A stretch of 64,000 nt of DNA from Hyalella azteca (lineage: Eukaryota > Arthropoda > Malacostraca > Amphipoda > Hyalellidae). The notes under the pieces are model-generated. The model saw only the letters and a list, made by a program, of their open reading frames with translations. It did not search any database and had not been told where the DNA came from. Below are positions 23,726 through 37,731 of this stretch, one piece after another (positions within the stretch are counted from its first letter, which is position 1; the number at the start of each line of letters is the position of its first letter). Location: positions 1 to 64,000 of the forward strand of contig NW_025935765.1 of the NCBI RefSeq assembly GCF_000764305.2, read 5' to 3'. Made by a program: the position numbers and the translations under genes.

Positions 23726-25799
23726 TCAATCATTCAAGCCACGTGGATGCAGAGAAGAATTGAATGTAAATAAATACGTCCTCTGCCACGTGGTTGCCGG
23801 TAGCACTTCAATCAAGAGCGCTCGTGGGCGACGGTGACCAGCCACTCTGCGGCTTCTTGAAGGAACAAATATTTTATCAAACTAAGCTGTTCGAACTAAT
23901 TAAATGAAAACAGAATTCCGCCTCGAACTATTGGTGTGAAATATTTTATTCGCATCCTGTGCGCTGCGAGAGCGGACGTGAGAGATTAGTTCTATTGCGA
24001 CTATATAGAGGGAAGCCTTAACAAGTTTAAATGCAGTGGTAGTGATGTAACATTAACTATTGATGGTCGTCTGTACCCTCACCAAGACGCTTCAGAAATA
24101 CTGAAGAGGCAAACGCAGGAAGGCACGCTGCAGTAATTTGAAGCAATTACAAGTCAAGAAAGGAAACACTAATTTGCAGCACCTCTATAGTGGACAATTA
24201 GCATCTGAAGGCTAATGAATCACATGGACAATGATGTTAAATTAGCCGTAATGTGGGCAATTTTAGCATTCTTTGTTTGAACGTTTGTATTGCTCTCCTT
24301 TGTCTCATCTGCTGCATCAAGTTAAAAGGATGGCGGCTGACCGTCGGTCATTAACTATGATTTAAAATCTAATAATAACAATTTTGTATGATTACATGAT
24401 ATTACTCAAAAATTTCGTAAGATACTCACTCTAGATGAATTTTTTGTAAAATGATGTGAATAAAAATTTTGTAGTAATTATTAATCCAATCATCTGATAT
24501 TGAAGTAACGTTCAATTTTCTTGATTTTATTGCCAGATCAACCAAAAAAATCCCGTCTCATGCAATACCGTCAGCATTAGGGTGAACTTCGCTGCGGTCA
24601 TAATAGCTTTCAAGTTCAATCAGTCGAATCTCAACGACCATCGAAAAATTATTCGTCAAAACTTCCATCGCTTAAGAATTAGTCAAGCCATTAATTTTTA
24701 TCCCTGAGATTCCTTTCAAGTCACCTAAATAAATGCTTGAATTCATCAAAGTCATTCATAGAATTCAAGTCACTTATATTCAGCGTGACCAGTGATTAAA
24801 GAAAAGTCTGGTCCTCAGTCAACGAACTTTTTGGGGCCGCGACTTCATATTTTGACTCTTTTTCGGGCGGAGTTCGTTTGAATCAAAGGATAATTATTCG
24901 AGCAATTCAAAAATTACGTCTTTGATGCCAATTAATTACTGACAAGGGCCATCCATCTAAAGCAAGCTTTGACCTAACCAACTCCACGCCAAACGACCGC
25001 ACCAATTTGCTGACGTCTTCTTGCATTCATAATCGTGGAAATAGTTTTTTCATAGTTTCATCATAATCGTGGAAAATTTTTTAAATCGATCCCCGGGATG
25101 AAAAAAATTTTCAAATATTTTAAAAGTGATATTAGCTAATTACAAGTATAATTCGTTCGATAATGAACACATTCACAGGCCAGGAACACTCAACATTTTC
25201 TATTACTAAAACATTTGCTAGGGCGATTGAAAATGTTCTACAGCGGAAGATAACATTTTCTTCAATCTGAGACCCACATTCATGGTAGGAATATTTAAGA
25301 TTATTCCTGTATTTCCACATAAAATGCATTTCCTGTATAATATTGAATATAAATAAATGGACCTCATAGTTTTTCCAGTTAAAAGAAGAAAAAGTACATA
25401 TGCCAATTTTAGCTATATTTTTTATATTCCCTCCGCTTTGACTTTTTTATGAAAATCACAAAATTTCAAAATTATATGATCTGTGCATATTCATTGGACC
25501 GATAAATTTCCACCATTAGTAACAATATATTAATAATTTTAAGAGCAAATTATTCACAATTGCAGCAAGAAAGTATAAGCTTGTATCTGCCGATAAAAAG
25601 AGATTCAGTTAAGTAAATAAATATAATTGGATTACTATATGGAACTCTTGCTTGAAAGTTAGGACGCTGAATTCTCCTTATTCTCATCCGAGTTATTTCG
25701 TACGAACTCTTTTTCGAGCTAAAAACTCTGTTCGCTCAACATTTCCAAGAAAATAATGATATGCGACGCTCACTATTGAGCCGAAAATTTTATGCTTGC
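23726..25799. other. Unique sequence
   Basis: 23740-23860 and 23940-24010 are a little GC-richer. No gene supported. Confidence 0.5.
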
Positions 25800-26110
25800 G
25801 GCTTTCTTCAGCGGGAAATGTTATACGAACAAATCGTCGTATATATAAGGAGCTTCCTTGATGAGCAGAACTACGAGTCGCAAACGTGAGCCATAAATGT
25901 TATGCGAGCTGCATACCTGAGACAAAGATGTAATACGAGCAGTTTTAATGAGGCGATATATGAGCAACATTCGTACGCAGAAAATTTTATTCGAGCTGCA
26001 CGTCAAAGATGTACGAGCTTCTTTAATGAGCAGAAATATGAGCTGCACTCGTGAGCAGGAATAGTGAGCTGGAATAATCCTACATGTTGCATGCCGCAGC
26101 AACAAGAGGA
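25800..26110. repeat. Degenerate repeat of (T)GAGCAGAA/ACGAGCTGCA words
   Basis: Words such as ATGAGCAGAACTACGAG, ATGCGAGCTGCA, ATTCGAGCTGCACGT and ATGAGCTGCACTCGTGAGC recur every 25-35 bases. This is probably an old minisatellite; the unit is not definable by eye. Confidence 0.45.
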
Positions 26111-26984
26111 GAGATGAGCGATAAACGTCTGAGTTCAGCACTTTGCAGCCGCCCTAAACAGAGCAACACACATGACTTGCTTGAGTTGGATTCCAAAACA
26201 AAGTTCAAACTCGGTTCAAACTCTGTAGAAACGTGTGCTAATCAGAATAAAGAAATTGTGCTATAGGGCCATAAAAACTCCGCACCCACTGTCTTCCATC
26301 TCATTCTAAATCTTGCAAAGGCTGAGCTAATTTTAAGACAAAGTAACGTAAAGTTTATCGAAGCTGAATACCAAATGATACAGAGCTAAGTTTAGAGCGC
26401 GCAGAAATAGCACTCACTCGAAACGGTTCCAAGCGGAGTTATATACGGCATAAATCCAGGAGAATTTGCAACGCGGCCCAAGCATGTTTTTTTTTCGGTT
26501 ATATTTCCATCGTAAACCGACCGCTGCGCGGGTGCAATATTATGAAAACATATAGATTATCTTTATCGTCAAATTATAGTAAATAATTAAATTTTCTAAC
26601 AAACAAACTTGCAATATTTTTCGTTTTGAGGTGCATATATAATAGAGAGTGTGGAAGCTCCGTTTTCAAAAATACAATTCTCTTACTATGGAAATAATGC
26701 ATGAGTAAATGAAATAATCAACATATAGAATATATGTGAACTTAAATGATATTCTTAAAATATTACTACATTTTTTAAAATTAATTTAGATAAGTGCATC
26801 CACCAACTAATGCAGTTTAACCTAAATTTCATAACCATGAGCATATGCATACATTTTTGCAAAGCCTCCTTTAAATGCTAAATAATGAAAGTCATCGCCC
26901 AGTACTACACCTTCGGTATATTTTCTGTAAAATATATATACTTTCGTAATATATATAAATATACCTTCGGTATATATCCTGAAG
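26111..26984. other. Unique AT-rich sequence
   Basis: An ATATATACTTTCGTAATATATATAAATATACC stretch at 26930-26970 is low complexity. No gene recognised. Confidence 0.5.
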
Positions 26985-27415
26985 TTACGAATGTGTTTAT
27001 TGCTGTGTTTCCTGTGTTCATTGTTAAATCCGCTTCATATTCTTTGCAATTACGAATATTGTTTACTAATAAATTTTCATCATATTCTCTACAAAAACGA
27101 AGATTGTTTATTGCTAAATTCCACCACATCTTCCCTGCCGTAATATATATTGTTAATTTTTAATTGTTTATCATGCATGAGTAATGTTTATCATCATGTT
27201 TCCTGCAGTTACAAATAAATTGATTGGTTGAACATTCATCGTATTCCATTCAGTAACTAATATTGTTTATTGTTGAAGTTTGCTATATTCCCTGCAGTTA
27301 CGAATAATCTTAATGGTTAAATGTTCATCATACTCCTTGCAGTTACGAATATTGTCCGTAATTAACCAGTTTATTATTTCTCCTGCAGTAACAAACACCG
27401 CCAATCAATTATCAT
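26985..27415. repeat. Degenerate 36-45-bp tandem repeat, about nine units
   Basis: Consensus words in order: ATTGTTTATTGCTAAATTYC, ATCATATTCCCTGCAGTTAC, GAAT. Clear units end at about 27055, 27103, 27298, 27344 and 27395. Heavily diverged, so old. Confidence 0.8.
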
Positions 27416-30400
27416 ATGTTCATTCTATTCCCGCATCAACAGACATGGTGCACCATCATCTATTAAACACATACCACACAGCAGTTAACATCAACAAATA
27501 AATATAATTTTTTGCAGCTCATTATCATAGCAAGTTATAAGAAGCCTGAGGGCAGCTGCTTGCGTGCGGAGCCTCTTTTTCTCTCGGCTTAGCGACCCTC
27601 AATCAAGGGAAAAATCTTAATTATTTTCTCTGGAGGTTACCGTCTCAGTGAGCCTCGGACCGCGGCCAGCGTGACTCCTAAGACGGCCTCAGGCCGGCCG
27701 CATCTCTCATCTTCCTGTCTGATAATAATGCCTTAGTCTACCACTGCGCCTGTGAATAACTTAATGTGTAAATACTGTAATCCATGTATTTATAATGATG
27801 CTGGAAGACTGGTAAATGAGTATTGAAATTAGAACAAAATTTGATAGTTTATATAATGAAACGTGGTCACATTCATTCATATTGGTAAATGAGTTGTAAG
27901 AAAATTTATTGGCTTAAATCCCACCTCGAACGAGACAATAAAAACATTAAGACAATTTAGAGGTTTTATTCGTTTAAAAGTCAAGAATAAGGAAAATACG
28001 TGATTTATTACTAAAATGCCAACTAAAAGGTAAAAAAATAAGAAGCAAAGTAAGCTTTGCAATTGACGCGTTCTGTACAAAAAGTAGGCAACAGTGTCAC
28101 GGTCTCTAATCTAATGAAACATGCCTATTAGAAGTGGGCGACTTAATTTTAATCTTGACAACTTATTAAATCAACAAACCACTACACTTGGGAAATAAAA
28201 AATACTAGTCAATTTGTACATAGGTTACATAAAATTTGCGGAATAGTTATTCCGGAGGCAAGAATTGTCTGTTCCAAAATCAGCGTTTATTCGCGCCGCA
28301 GTTAGAGCAAAAAATCCGGACACAGGCCGCGGCTCCGGCGGTCTCCAAAACGAAGCGTCAACTAGGGACTCAAGACGGCCAAGTTTTACGGTAAAGAAGC
28401 GAGAAATTACCACTTTTGCCATAAATTTCCATTTGCAAAGCTGGCGTCAAGTGGCTGCGATAGAGTGGCGAGCGGCTTATGGCTTCTTCCCTTGTATGCT
28501 GCGGCATCTATATGCATGGGAATTATGCTATGTCATTCCAAAAGTCTTTTTTTTAAATAAAATTTTTTAAGATGGAAACTGAGAGAGCCGGTTGGCATAT
28601 TTGAGATCAGATATGAATGTAATGACATAGTGAAACATGGTTGTTTCTGGGAAATTATAGAATTTTTTCATTGTAGCTTTCATTTCTTTTCTTTACATGT
28701 CATAATAATTGTTGTAATGTCTTCATCAGTTTTAACCCTTTCATCAATTTTAACCTAAGGCTTAAGTTTCACCTTCATTTTATAATTTATCTGCATGAAA
28801 TCATTGTAGAAATTTTCGACTGATCCATTGACAAACTACTTCTGATATTGAGCTCCTTGCTCAAATCAATTTCGTTACATTTTCGTTTATATGATTACAC
28901 CATTTATTCGTAACTTTGGGCTGTCTAAAAAACTTATCACCTAACACGACCTGTCATCAATGCTAGCTTAAAAATAAATCAAAATTACTTCAATCTTATC
29001 GTTTATTTGGAGCAAGAAACTAGCCTAGTGACTAAAAAGTTGGGTGGATCCGAAACTCATGATCTCCACATGACGAAATTTTGATGAGAATTTTGCCGTT
29101 CTCACCGAGACACATTAAGCGTCCCATTTTCATTATGAGAATGAATTCAACCGAGGTATATCGCTGTGATGGACCTATGAGAACCCCGGCATTGCGACCG
29201 AAGTAAATTTAGACTAAGAAGTGCAGGAGGCAAAACGCCTTATTGATTCAGTATTGCTTAAGGCGAAAATTAGATTGAAAGTTTTAGGGAAAAGGAAAAC
29301 TAACAAAGTGACAAACTAAAAAGACCAAAATTGGGACTAATTTATAATTTAGAAAATTACTGCGAGTTTACTTCTCTAACAATGCAAAGCGCTATTTATG
29401 TGAACATTGAAGATAAGAGAAGATAATTTAAATTTTAAAATGTTTAAGATGCAGCACCGATTCGGAAACTTATCAGATTTTGTATATCTACTTGCAAAAT
29501 TGCCTATCTTATTTACAGGAGAAAGGTGAAAGAAACAGCGATGAACTAACAACCATGACTCACAGACTCATCTCTGGACGACATAATAATATTTTAAATT
29601 ATGTGTTCAACAAATCGTATCTAAGGCCTGTCATAACTTGCTTGAAATTAGAGTACCGGATCAATATTTTTTTCTCCGCTTTAAATGAGTGACACGTATA
29701 TTTTTTATATACACTATACACTTATATATCCCCTTTTTTCTGCACTTGAATAGAGCCTCTAAAATATATAAAATAATAACACAGTGAACTTGCTTCGATA
29801 CTTGTGCATCATTTAGAGCGTGCGTCGGAACAGGACTTTTGCATTGGATTTTGGCATCGCTACAAATGGACTCCATTAAAAAGGTGCCGCGTGCCCGTAA
29901 AAAGTATTGACAGTTCAATTAGGTGCTTCTAATGAAGACAACCTCTATTATTCGCACAAGCTAATGTGTATAAAAGCTATAGATGTCCTCCATTAAATGC
30001 TTTAAGCTAATGCTCTGCCCGGACAGCGATTGAGATTGAAAATAGTCAGGTTTTTGACGATCATTCAAAGTAACATTATATATCCTCAAATCATTCACTA
30101 ATTAAATTCTAAAATTTGCATGTCACGCATTTAATGCGGCAAATTAGATGATTAAACAGTGATACTGTTATAAATTCATGCATGTTCTGGCTGGCCTCAT
30201 TACGACTTATTGGACACCTAATTAGCATGTAGAAGTTCTAGCAAGTTAAGAAGTAATTCAAAGCTTCTTGAGCCACAATGTTTTCAATTTCCTGGAGTAG
30301 AATAGTTACGTATCATTAGTTAAATTGCGGGGTAACTTCAAACTTTTAGGTTTCATGACTTACACTCGTGCGTAAATTGAAAAGCCAAGATTATCGATAC

Positions 30401-31690
30401 GTTGGTCTCTCATCAAACAGCCGTCGGAATCCCGCAGACTATTGATGATGTTTAAATTGAATATAATGATTAAATTTGAAATAATCGGGCAAAATATAGC
30501 TTGGGTACGGTTAATTGTTTGAAACAATCATTTGAGATTTTCTTTTTCTTTAATCTTACCCGGTTCGTTTACAATTTCAAATTAAATTTCCGAAAATAGT
30601 AATAATGAAAATTATTTCCATCAACGTATTGAATAACAAAGAAAGTTCTTCAAAAAAATTATAGAATTCGCTGCTAATTTATGAATTAAGACTAATATTT
30701 CCGGGTGTAAATCTCTAGAAACCGTCGTAATTGATAGTTTATTAGTCAACGGGGAGATTTACATTGGGCATCTACAGTACAATGAACAGATCCCTACAGA
30801 AGGCAAGATGTACACAGGTATTCTGCTACAGATTTGTAGGATGTGGCACGGAATCAGGAAATTTTCCAAGCCATTCAGTTTAATGATGCAATTTTAACGA
30901 TTTTTGAAAAATATTTTTGAAAAAATATTTTGAATTTTTTGAAAAATATTTACTTGGTAAGTTATAGGAAATGATTATGAAATTCTTTTTCATTGGTAAA
31001 AACTTTTGTGCGCGTAGGTAATGATTTTTTATAAAATATATTCTATGACAACTATGCTTCTCTATTTCCACTATTTATCAACTACTTTTTGTATTTAATA
31101 TAAGAAATCCACTTAATTTTCAAGTTAACGTTATCATCTTTAATGGGGAACTAACATATTAATTTACTAGCATGCGAGGCCTGAATCACCTAACCAGTAT
31201 GCATTCAATTGAAATTAAAACAACCTTAGTATTTATATTCCTTAACTAATGTAATCAGTTGCCATGTTCGATATTCGCTACATTTGATTCTGTCTTAAAA
31301 TAATGGGTCGAATGCTTTATTCCACACTTTAAATTCGACACTTCTAATGTTTATTGAACTAAGAAATGTTTGCTTTGGCAAGCTTTGAAAGCAAGTGAAG
31401 TGCACTGCGATAAGCGAATAATTTCTGCCAGCATTGATGTTTCGAACAACTGTTTAAAAATCTAAGTGAAACCAACCTTAAAACTTGGTACATTCGCAAT
31501 AATTAATTAATGACACTTTACTTATATCAGAACACTTAGGTACTCAATAAAAAACAATAGCAATCCTAATCATTAAATTATCTGCTGGAGACCAGCCCTG
31601 ATGCCGTAAAATCTTAGAGCGCTTTATGACGTAATTAAATTTCTCTTGAGCGCTTACAGAACGTGAAAGATGATCTGCAATTTCACCGCC
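27416..31690. other. Unique sequence, two GC-richer patches
   Basis: GC-richer patches at 27580-27720 and 28280-28490 stand out from the AT-rich background. An open frame of 101 codons crosses the second (28265-28570, plus strand). I recognise no domain in it; it could be a chance frame or an exon fragment. The rest is AT-rich and featureless. Confidence 0.5.
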
Positions 31691-32029
31691 TCATTTATTC
31701 CGCATTGCGTGCTGACGAATGAACTTCATTCACTCATAGTCGTATTTTATTTTTATGAGTGAACATGAGGGTATCCATACGACATCATTGATTCCACATT
31801 GCGTGCTGACGAATAAACTTCATTCACTCATAGTCGTATTTTATTTTTACGAATGAACATGAGGGTATACATACGACATCATTTATTCCACATTGCGTGC
31901 TGATGAATGAACTTCATTCACTCATAGTCGTATTTTATTTTTACGAGGGAACATGAGGGTATACATACGATACCATTTATTCCATACTGCGTGTTGACGA
32001 ATAACTTCATTGACTCATAGTCGTATTTT
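31691..32029. repeat. 94-bp tandem repeat, 3.6 copies
   Basis: Units start at 31691, 31785, 31879 and 31973, exactly 94 bp apart, each TCATTTATTCCGCATTGCGT-like and containing CTTCATTCACTCATAGTCG. Units are very similar, so the duplication is recent. The last unit stops after CATAGTCGTATTTT. Confidence 0.96.
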
Positions 32030-33640
32030 CGGTGGCCGCCGAATTTTCAACAGTATTCCGGTTGCATAGAGTTATTTTCAAAATTGTGTAAAAAGCTTTA
32101 TAACATTTTCATTTGAGTTCTATTCAAACCAGTTGCACAAGCACTTCTCAAGGATATCACATGGTGTAATTTTACGTTTGATTTATGATAGATATAAGAA
32201 AAAAGGGAAAGAGTAAATCTGCGTGAGTTAACACGAACAAATTATTTCAAATGTTTTGAAGAAATTAAGCTAATGGAATTGTATGGATTACCACTTTCAC
32301 TGGCAATTAAAAAATTATTTATGATGAGTGATCTGGAGTGTCCACCGATGGTTAGTTATAATGATCAGTATATACTGATCATTCGAATTCACTCGCATAG
32401 CGAGGCTCGCACACAAAATGCACCAAAAAAATATCATTTATTCATCCTACTCGCGCTACGATCAGTGTGCCACTCGAGTATACACATAAGTATTAATACA
32501 AAATACTGATTTTTCGTTTCACTTAAATGTCAATATGATTCTTTGACTCGCTATCTAGTTAAAATTGTCAAAAACCTCACAACTTGCAATGAAACGGCCA
32601 TACAATTTGTCTTGAATACCTCACGACCACAAACAGAGACTCAAATACGAAGTCTGGTTCTCATATCAAGAGCCCCCAATTTACATGAGAAAAGTCCAGG
32701 CATGAAATATGTTCAAATGTTGCCCCTGACTCCAGTAAACAAAACAGACAGTCATCTTATTTGCGACGAATGCCTTCATACCGCAAGATTTGATTGCTCG
32801 CCTCGTGGCCATCGTGCGGAGCCACTGCGGCGTAACAGACGCTATTTCCTTCTCTCGTTTATGGAGAAGATCTTGCGTATCTTCAAATTTTATTGGCGCT
32901 TTGCTCAAGATTTTAGCTTCAGGTATGAAAACAAATAAGATAATAAGAAGCCTGAGAATGTCGGGAATGCATTCTCGAAATATAAATACGTTTATGTTTT
33001 CTGAGACGTTTAATTTATGGACGTCACAATTTATTCCTGGAACTGCAGTTCAGAATTATTTTACATATCATAGGGTCTGGTAATTAAAGTTTGCCGACAG
33101 AAGAGAAAAGTTTGAAGCATATCATTCAGTATCATCGTTGTTCTTACTATTCCACATCATTGTGGTACTCACTATTCTACACCATCATGACCCTCACCAT
33201 TCCAAACAATCGAGACTAAATTATTCCCTATCTATGAGACGATAAATGAATCAAAAACCAACTGGCATTCAGCACACCAGAGAACCACAATGGCGCCGAC
33301 ATTGCAGTCCAGGCTCAAGAAGTACATTCCTTTCGCGAGACAATGCATGCCACATGAAATGGAATGAAAGGAAACCGTCAAATTGGTGAAGAGGGCCGCC
33401 TGCTGAAGTTGAGTCTGTTCCCTAATCCTACCCCTGTCGCCTGTACGCGACTCACAGACGCGCGCAAAGTTTGAGGCACTCGCGGCGAATGCTGATATCG
33501 ATGGGACACTGTTTTAAAGACGCTCACTCACAATAAAATGCTCACCAACAGCTCCTATACAATTCCAGGGTAATTCTACATGCAAGTCCCGTAGTACAAG
33601 TTTTAGCAGCATGCACAGGCGATTTCCGTTGCTCCTTTTT
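32030..33640. other. Unique sequence with a small palindrome and a worn repeat
   Basis: A 24-bp perfect palindrome lies at 32360-32383 (own entry). At 33130-33235 the words ACTATTCCACATCATTG, ACTATTCTACACCATCATG and ACCATTCCAAACAATCG recur about every 30 bases. The frame at 32543-32938 (131 codons, plus strand) has no domain I recognise. Confidence 0.5.
32360..32383. repeat. Perfect 24-bp palindrome
   Basis: AATGATCAGTAT followed directly by its reverse complement ATACTGATCATT, with no spacer. Role unknown; it could be a dimeric binding site or a replication artefact. Confidence 0.9.
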
Positions 33641-33769
33641 AGCACATTTTCTGATTTATGGAAAAAAGTCCGCCCGTCCGTCTGTCCGCGAATTCACGGA
33701 CGGACGGACGGACGGACGAGAAAATGCGCGCTCTGTCACTCATTGCAGTGAGTACTGATCTAAATATAT
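33641..33769 (-). mobile_element. GTCY hairpin element, copy 2
   Basis: Reverse orientation. It begins AGCACATTTTCTGATTTATG (worn right arm), then GTCCGCCCGTCCGTCTGTCC, then (GGAC)n, then GAGAAAATGCGCGCTC and the palindrome-derived CACTCATTGCAGTGAGT. The left arm is intact; the right arm has changed bases. Confidence 0.75.
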
Positions 33770-36700
33770 TTTTCTAGTTTCGTCGCTCCTAAAACTATTA
33801 AAACCATTTAAGAACAAAATCTTTGGCTTTTTTCTATACTAAATGAACACCATTGGTTCAGAATCTTTCCCGAAAATAACAAAATCATTAAATATAAATT
33901 ACATTTTTTCATGCTTCATCAACATCATCAACTATTCTAAGATGCAACAATGCCTATTAAATATATCGTCTTTAGACAGTGTTTAACAGTCCTGATCTCC
34001 ATATCCATTTAACTTAATCACGTTATTTTCTCACAATTAGGGTAGTTATTGCTGCAATCAATGCTGCAAAAAATTCATTCGCTCCAAAAAGCGAATTAGA
34101 ATTATGGTTCAGTTTTTTTTAAACTTGATATGAATTTCGGCTATCCATAATTGAAGGTATAATTTGTTTAACAAAAAATTGATTAAGTTTTTTAGCATTG
34201 GTTTAGTTTAACCTTCAGATTCTACCTTTCATAAAGCCTTTAACCTCTATTTCTTTATTACTCTTAAAAAAATATCTGTACAAACAATGCATGCCTCAAT
34301 TGCCGTCATTCTTCACAAAAAATACTGGTAGATCATTATAGTTCTATTCAACCGAGGTTATATTGCCCCATTGTGCATCATTCATTGCCTGATTTTACTT
34401 GCATCAATAACATAATGATAGAAATGTTGATGAATAGAATTTTTCTTGTCTTCAGTCATGAATGAGCTATGATACAAATACGTGACTGAAAGACTTCAAT
34501 ATTTTAGAAATGACGTTTACCTGATTAATGATTGAGATTTATTAATATATGGCATTGAAAATTGCTATTTGAATGAACGCTAACCTAGACCATTATCTTG
34601 TACCTGGACTTCTTTATTATCATCTCAATATTTCAATTAATTTAAGAAAAATCAACGTTATACAAGTCTTTCTAGTGACAGACTTTAAATTGATCGAGAT
34701 GAAATACAGATTTTAAACAGTGAGCGTCCACTGACGGGTGTAACTATCTTTATTACTTATCTTATTAATCGTTCGTTAATCTCAACATATTAGTCAGTCA
34801 TCCAAAATATATATAGTAGTTATCCCTACCACGTTCTTCGGTAATCAGAACCTGGTCTAAGGTCTAAGCATTCGTCTTAAGGCGCCTCATTCCCTTCAAA
34901 AATATCTAAAATTTTCTCCAAATTTTAGCTTTCTACACATTTTGGAATAACATTTTATTAAAATAATATACTGAATCTATTCAAAAATATCGTAGTGAGT
35001 GAAACTTACTACTGCAGGGGGTATATCAAACAGAAAAATTCAAAGTATTCATACTGTAGCAAAGTTTTCACCAAGAAAAGACAGTTCGTATAAACAGAAA
35101 ATTCTTTGAGAAAATCTTTTGTCGGTGGATGGATTTTGGCAGGAACGAAGTCAAGCAAATCTTCGGGTCGTAAAGATAACGAATAGTTTTACAGTTTTGT
35201 CCTCAGGGGCTTGGCCATTGGGAGACCGTGTCCACGTCCAACGCAAACGAAATTTCTTCCTCGCAAACCTTTAAACCAACACCGGCCACTAGGAAGTCGG
35301 TTTTCTTTAATAGTTTTAAAACAGTTTTATGTTCACAATAATATAGTTTTTTCCGATATAATTCTGTTTTTCACGTTGTGGTTGATTTTAGAACTGGGTA
35401 CGTGAAAATTTTCAAGTATACCCTTAAAAATATTCATTGCCGTGATTGTAAATTTAAAAAATAAATTATTTTAAAGCTGCCAAAAGAAGTTACTGTATGA
35501 AAGATACATATATATGTTTGTTATTTGAGATCAGAATTACTCACTAATCTATGAAAATAATACAATAGGCCTACCGATGCTTTGTGTGAACGCGACCTGA
35601 AACTGATAAGGAAAGTTCCCAAGGGGTCCACGCGTGCTCAGCCTCCTCCGCAAACTAAATTTAAAACCAACAAAAGTTCCTAAAAAAAAAGTTATTCTGA
35701 ACATTTGAAGAGATGTGAATTTTCCTCCATGAGTGCATCAAACAAAAATTGGAAAAATAATTTAAATTTGTTCATATTTTTCATTTCGAATGCTGGCCCA
35801 AAATAAGAAAGTGATTGAAATAAAATAATTATACAAATGAAATGTAAAAGTATACTGAATATTTCAGAACTTGAGCTATTCGTTAATTTCATTTCTTCTG
35901 CAAATAATAAGTCATGAATTAAAGAAATGGTTTCACTATAAAGAAGATTTAAAAATATTGACCTCAATAACGTTAATAAGGCTTGATAAGTTTACATCAT
36001 AGCCGTATAATGCTAAACATTCATGTACAGAGATGAACGATGCTTCCAATATTTGTATTCCCATATAGGCTTTATTCAACGAGTCTCCCTGTCCTAAGGC
36101 CAACTGATCTAAACAATTTTAATCAATCTTACTTATGCGGAGATGACAACAATCTTCCCCTTCTTGCCTTATTATTAAAATTAACTATATTTCATCTGTT
36201 GATTTCAAATGGGATGACGGTTTATTTTGATACAACAGGCGGAGCCTCTTATCAAGGAAAATAATGATCCGAACAAAGTATTAGCATGGAATTTGAACTA
36301 GAAGGACATCAAAAATGTTACTGAAAATTCCTGCCTGACTTATTATGATCACCTTTTTCAGGGCTTAAGGAACTGCCTGCCACTGTGGTTGGATGAAGCC
36401 ACTAAATTATCAGACAATTAAATTAAATTGAAGGACTTAATAACATTAACATGGTTAACAACCTTTCTAGCACTAGAAGATAATCATGTTTACTAGAGAA
36501 TCTGCATCGTGGAACTTTCAAAAAATCAACAAGAAAGTTGAAACGCCCTCGCATATAGAGGCAACGCTCTAAAGCTCGCTCGAGTTGAGCGTCACGTCAG
36601 GTTTACGACCGTCATAATTGAGTGTCTACAACGCATCCGTTAATAACGTCGCCGTGTTGTCGTTGTCTGCTGAACTTACGTCACTATACGTAACATTCAC

Positions 36701-37546
36701 CTTCGAAGCTGCGGAAAAATCATTTTTCGCTTGCAAATTATGTAAGAATTTAAGGATAAAAGATTAAATTTAATGAAAAGTAAAAATTCAGTAAATCATT
36801 TTTGCGGCTATGTAAATATAGTGTCGGCATCGGTTATAAAATCATAATCTGCATTTTTCAAATTTGTCCGTCAATGTGAACTTAACATTTCAATATTTGT
36901 TTATTATATTTTTGCTATTCAAACCGTGTGTTATGCAAACCTCTACGATGAAAAGGCTCGCAATATTCTCTATAATTTGAAATTAAACGAAGCGAATAAT
37001 TTTTCACTAATCGTTTACAATTCACAATTTTCCATAAAATAATTGCGAAACAAATCATGTGGCTTTTCCACACCGCCAAGCCCCAGCATGGGCTGGTCTT
37101 GTAAGCCTTCAATGACCAAGAAGGGCACCGGCCCCCATACTATGTGGAGCGATTGGAGCTGCATATTACCTTGTTGGAAAGATATGAGTAATCAATGAAA
37201 ATGTCCAAATCCCTTTTCTGTATCCAATTCCTAGAAATAATACCTGAATAAAAGAATTGAAGTTCAAAAATGTCCTCTATTCACAAATTTTAAAATTTCA
37301 TAAGTTGATTAATTGAACCCTTTCACTCCAAACAATTAACATTAAGAAAATATGTAGTCGCATCTAATGACGACATATGAGCACTTGACTCTTTTTAAAG
37401 GAGATGGTATCACCTGAATATCCTTGGGTACATTCGAACGCGAGCCCAACGAAGCACATCCACGATAGATAAACTCATTAAAAATTCGCTACATTTGGGA
37501 AGCGCTGCACTCCTGCCCCTTCCGGTGCTGGAAGTCATGCACCATA
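33770..37546. other. Unique AT-rich sequence
   Basis: No gene, RNA gene or clear repeat. Short frames at 35692-35967, 36040-36264 and 36915-37112 are unrecognised. 36530-36730 is somewhat GC-richer. Confidence 0.5.
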
Positions 37547-37712
37547 AATGTTACGGCAAGTGGCCTAATGTTGGTTACTGGAATCACTTTCTTGCAGCCA
37601 AATGTTGGTTGCTAGAATCATTTTCTTGAGGCCTAATGTTGGTTGCTGGAATCATTTTCTTGAGGCCTAATGTTGGTTGCTGGAATCATTTTCTTGAGGC
37701 CTAATGTTGGTG
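37547..37712. repeat. Satellite C, 34-bp monomer (left half-array)
   Basis: Units of AATGTTGGTTGCTGGAATCA followed by TTTTCTTGAGGCCT. The left edge is worn (ATGTTACGGCAAGTGGCCT, TTGCAGCCAA), and the last three units are clean and identical in type to those at 41559. The array is cut in mid-unit by a Tn5 mosaic-end sequence at 37713. Confidence 0.95.
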
Positions 37713-37731
37713 CTGTCTCTTATACACATCT
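37713..37731. other. Nextera/Tn5 mosaic-end adapter (assembly artefact)
   Basis: Exact 19-mer CTGTCTCTTATACACATCT, the Tn5 transposase mosaic end used in Nextera libraries. It sits exactly between satellite C and satellite A. The minus-strand reading contains DVYKRQ, part of the known artefact peptide this adapter produces. It is not biological sequence. Confidence 0.98.
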
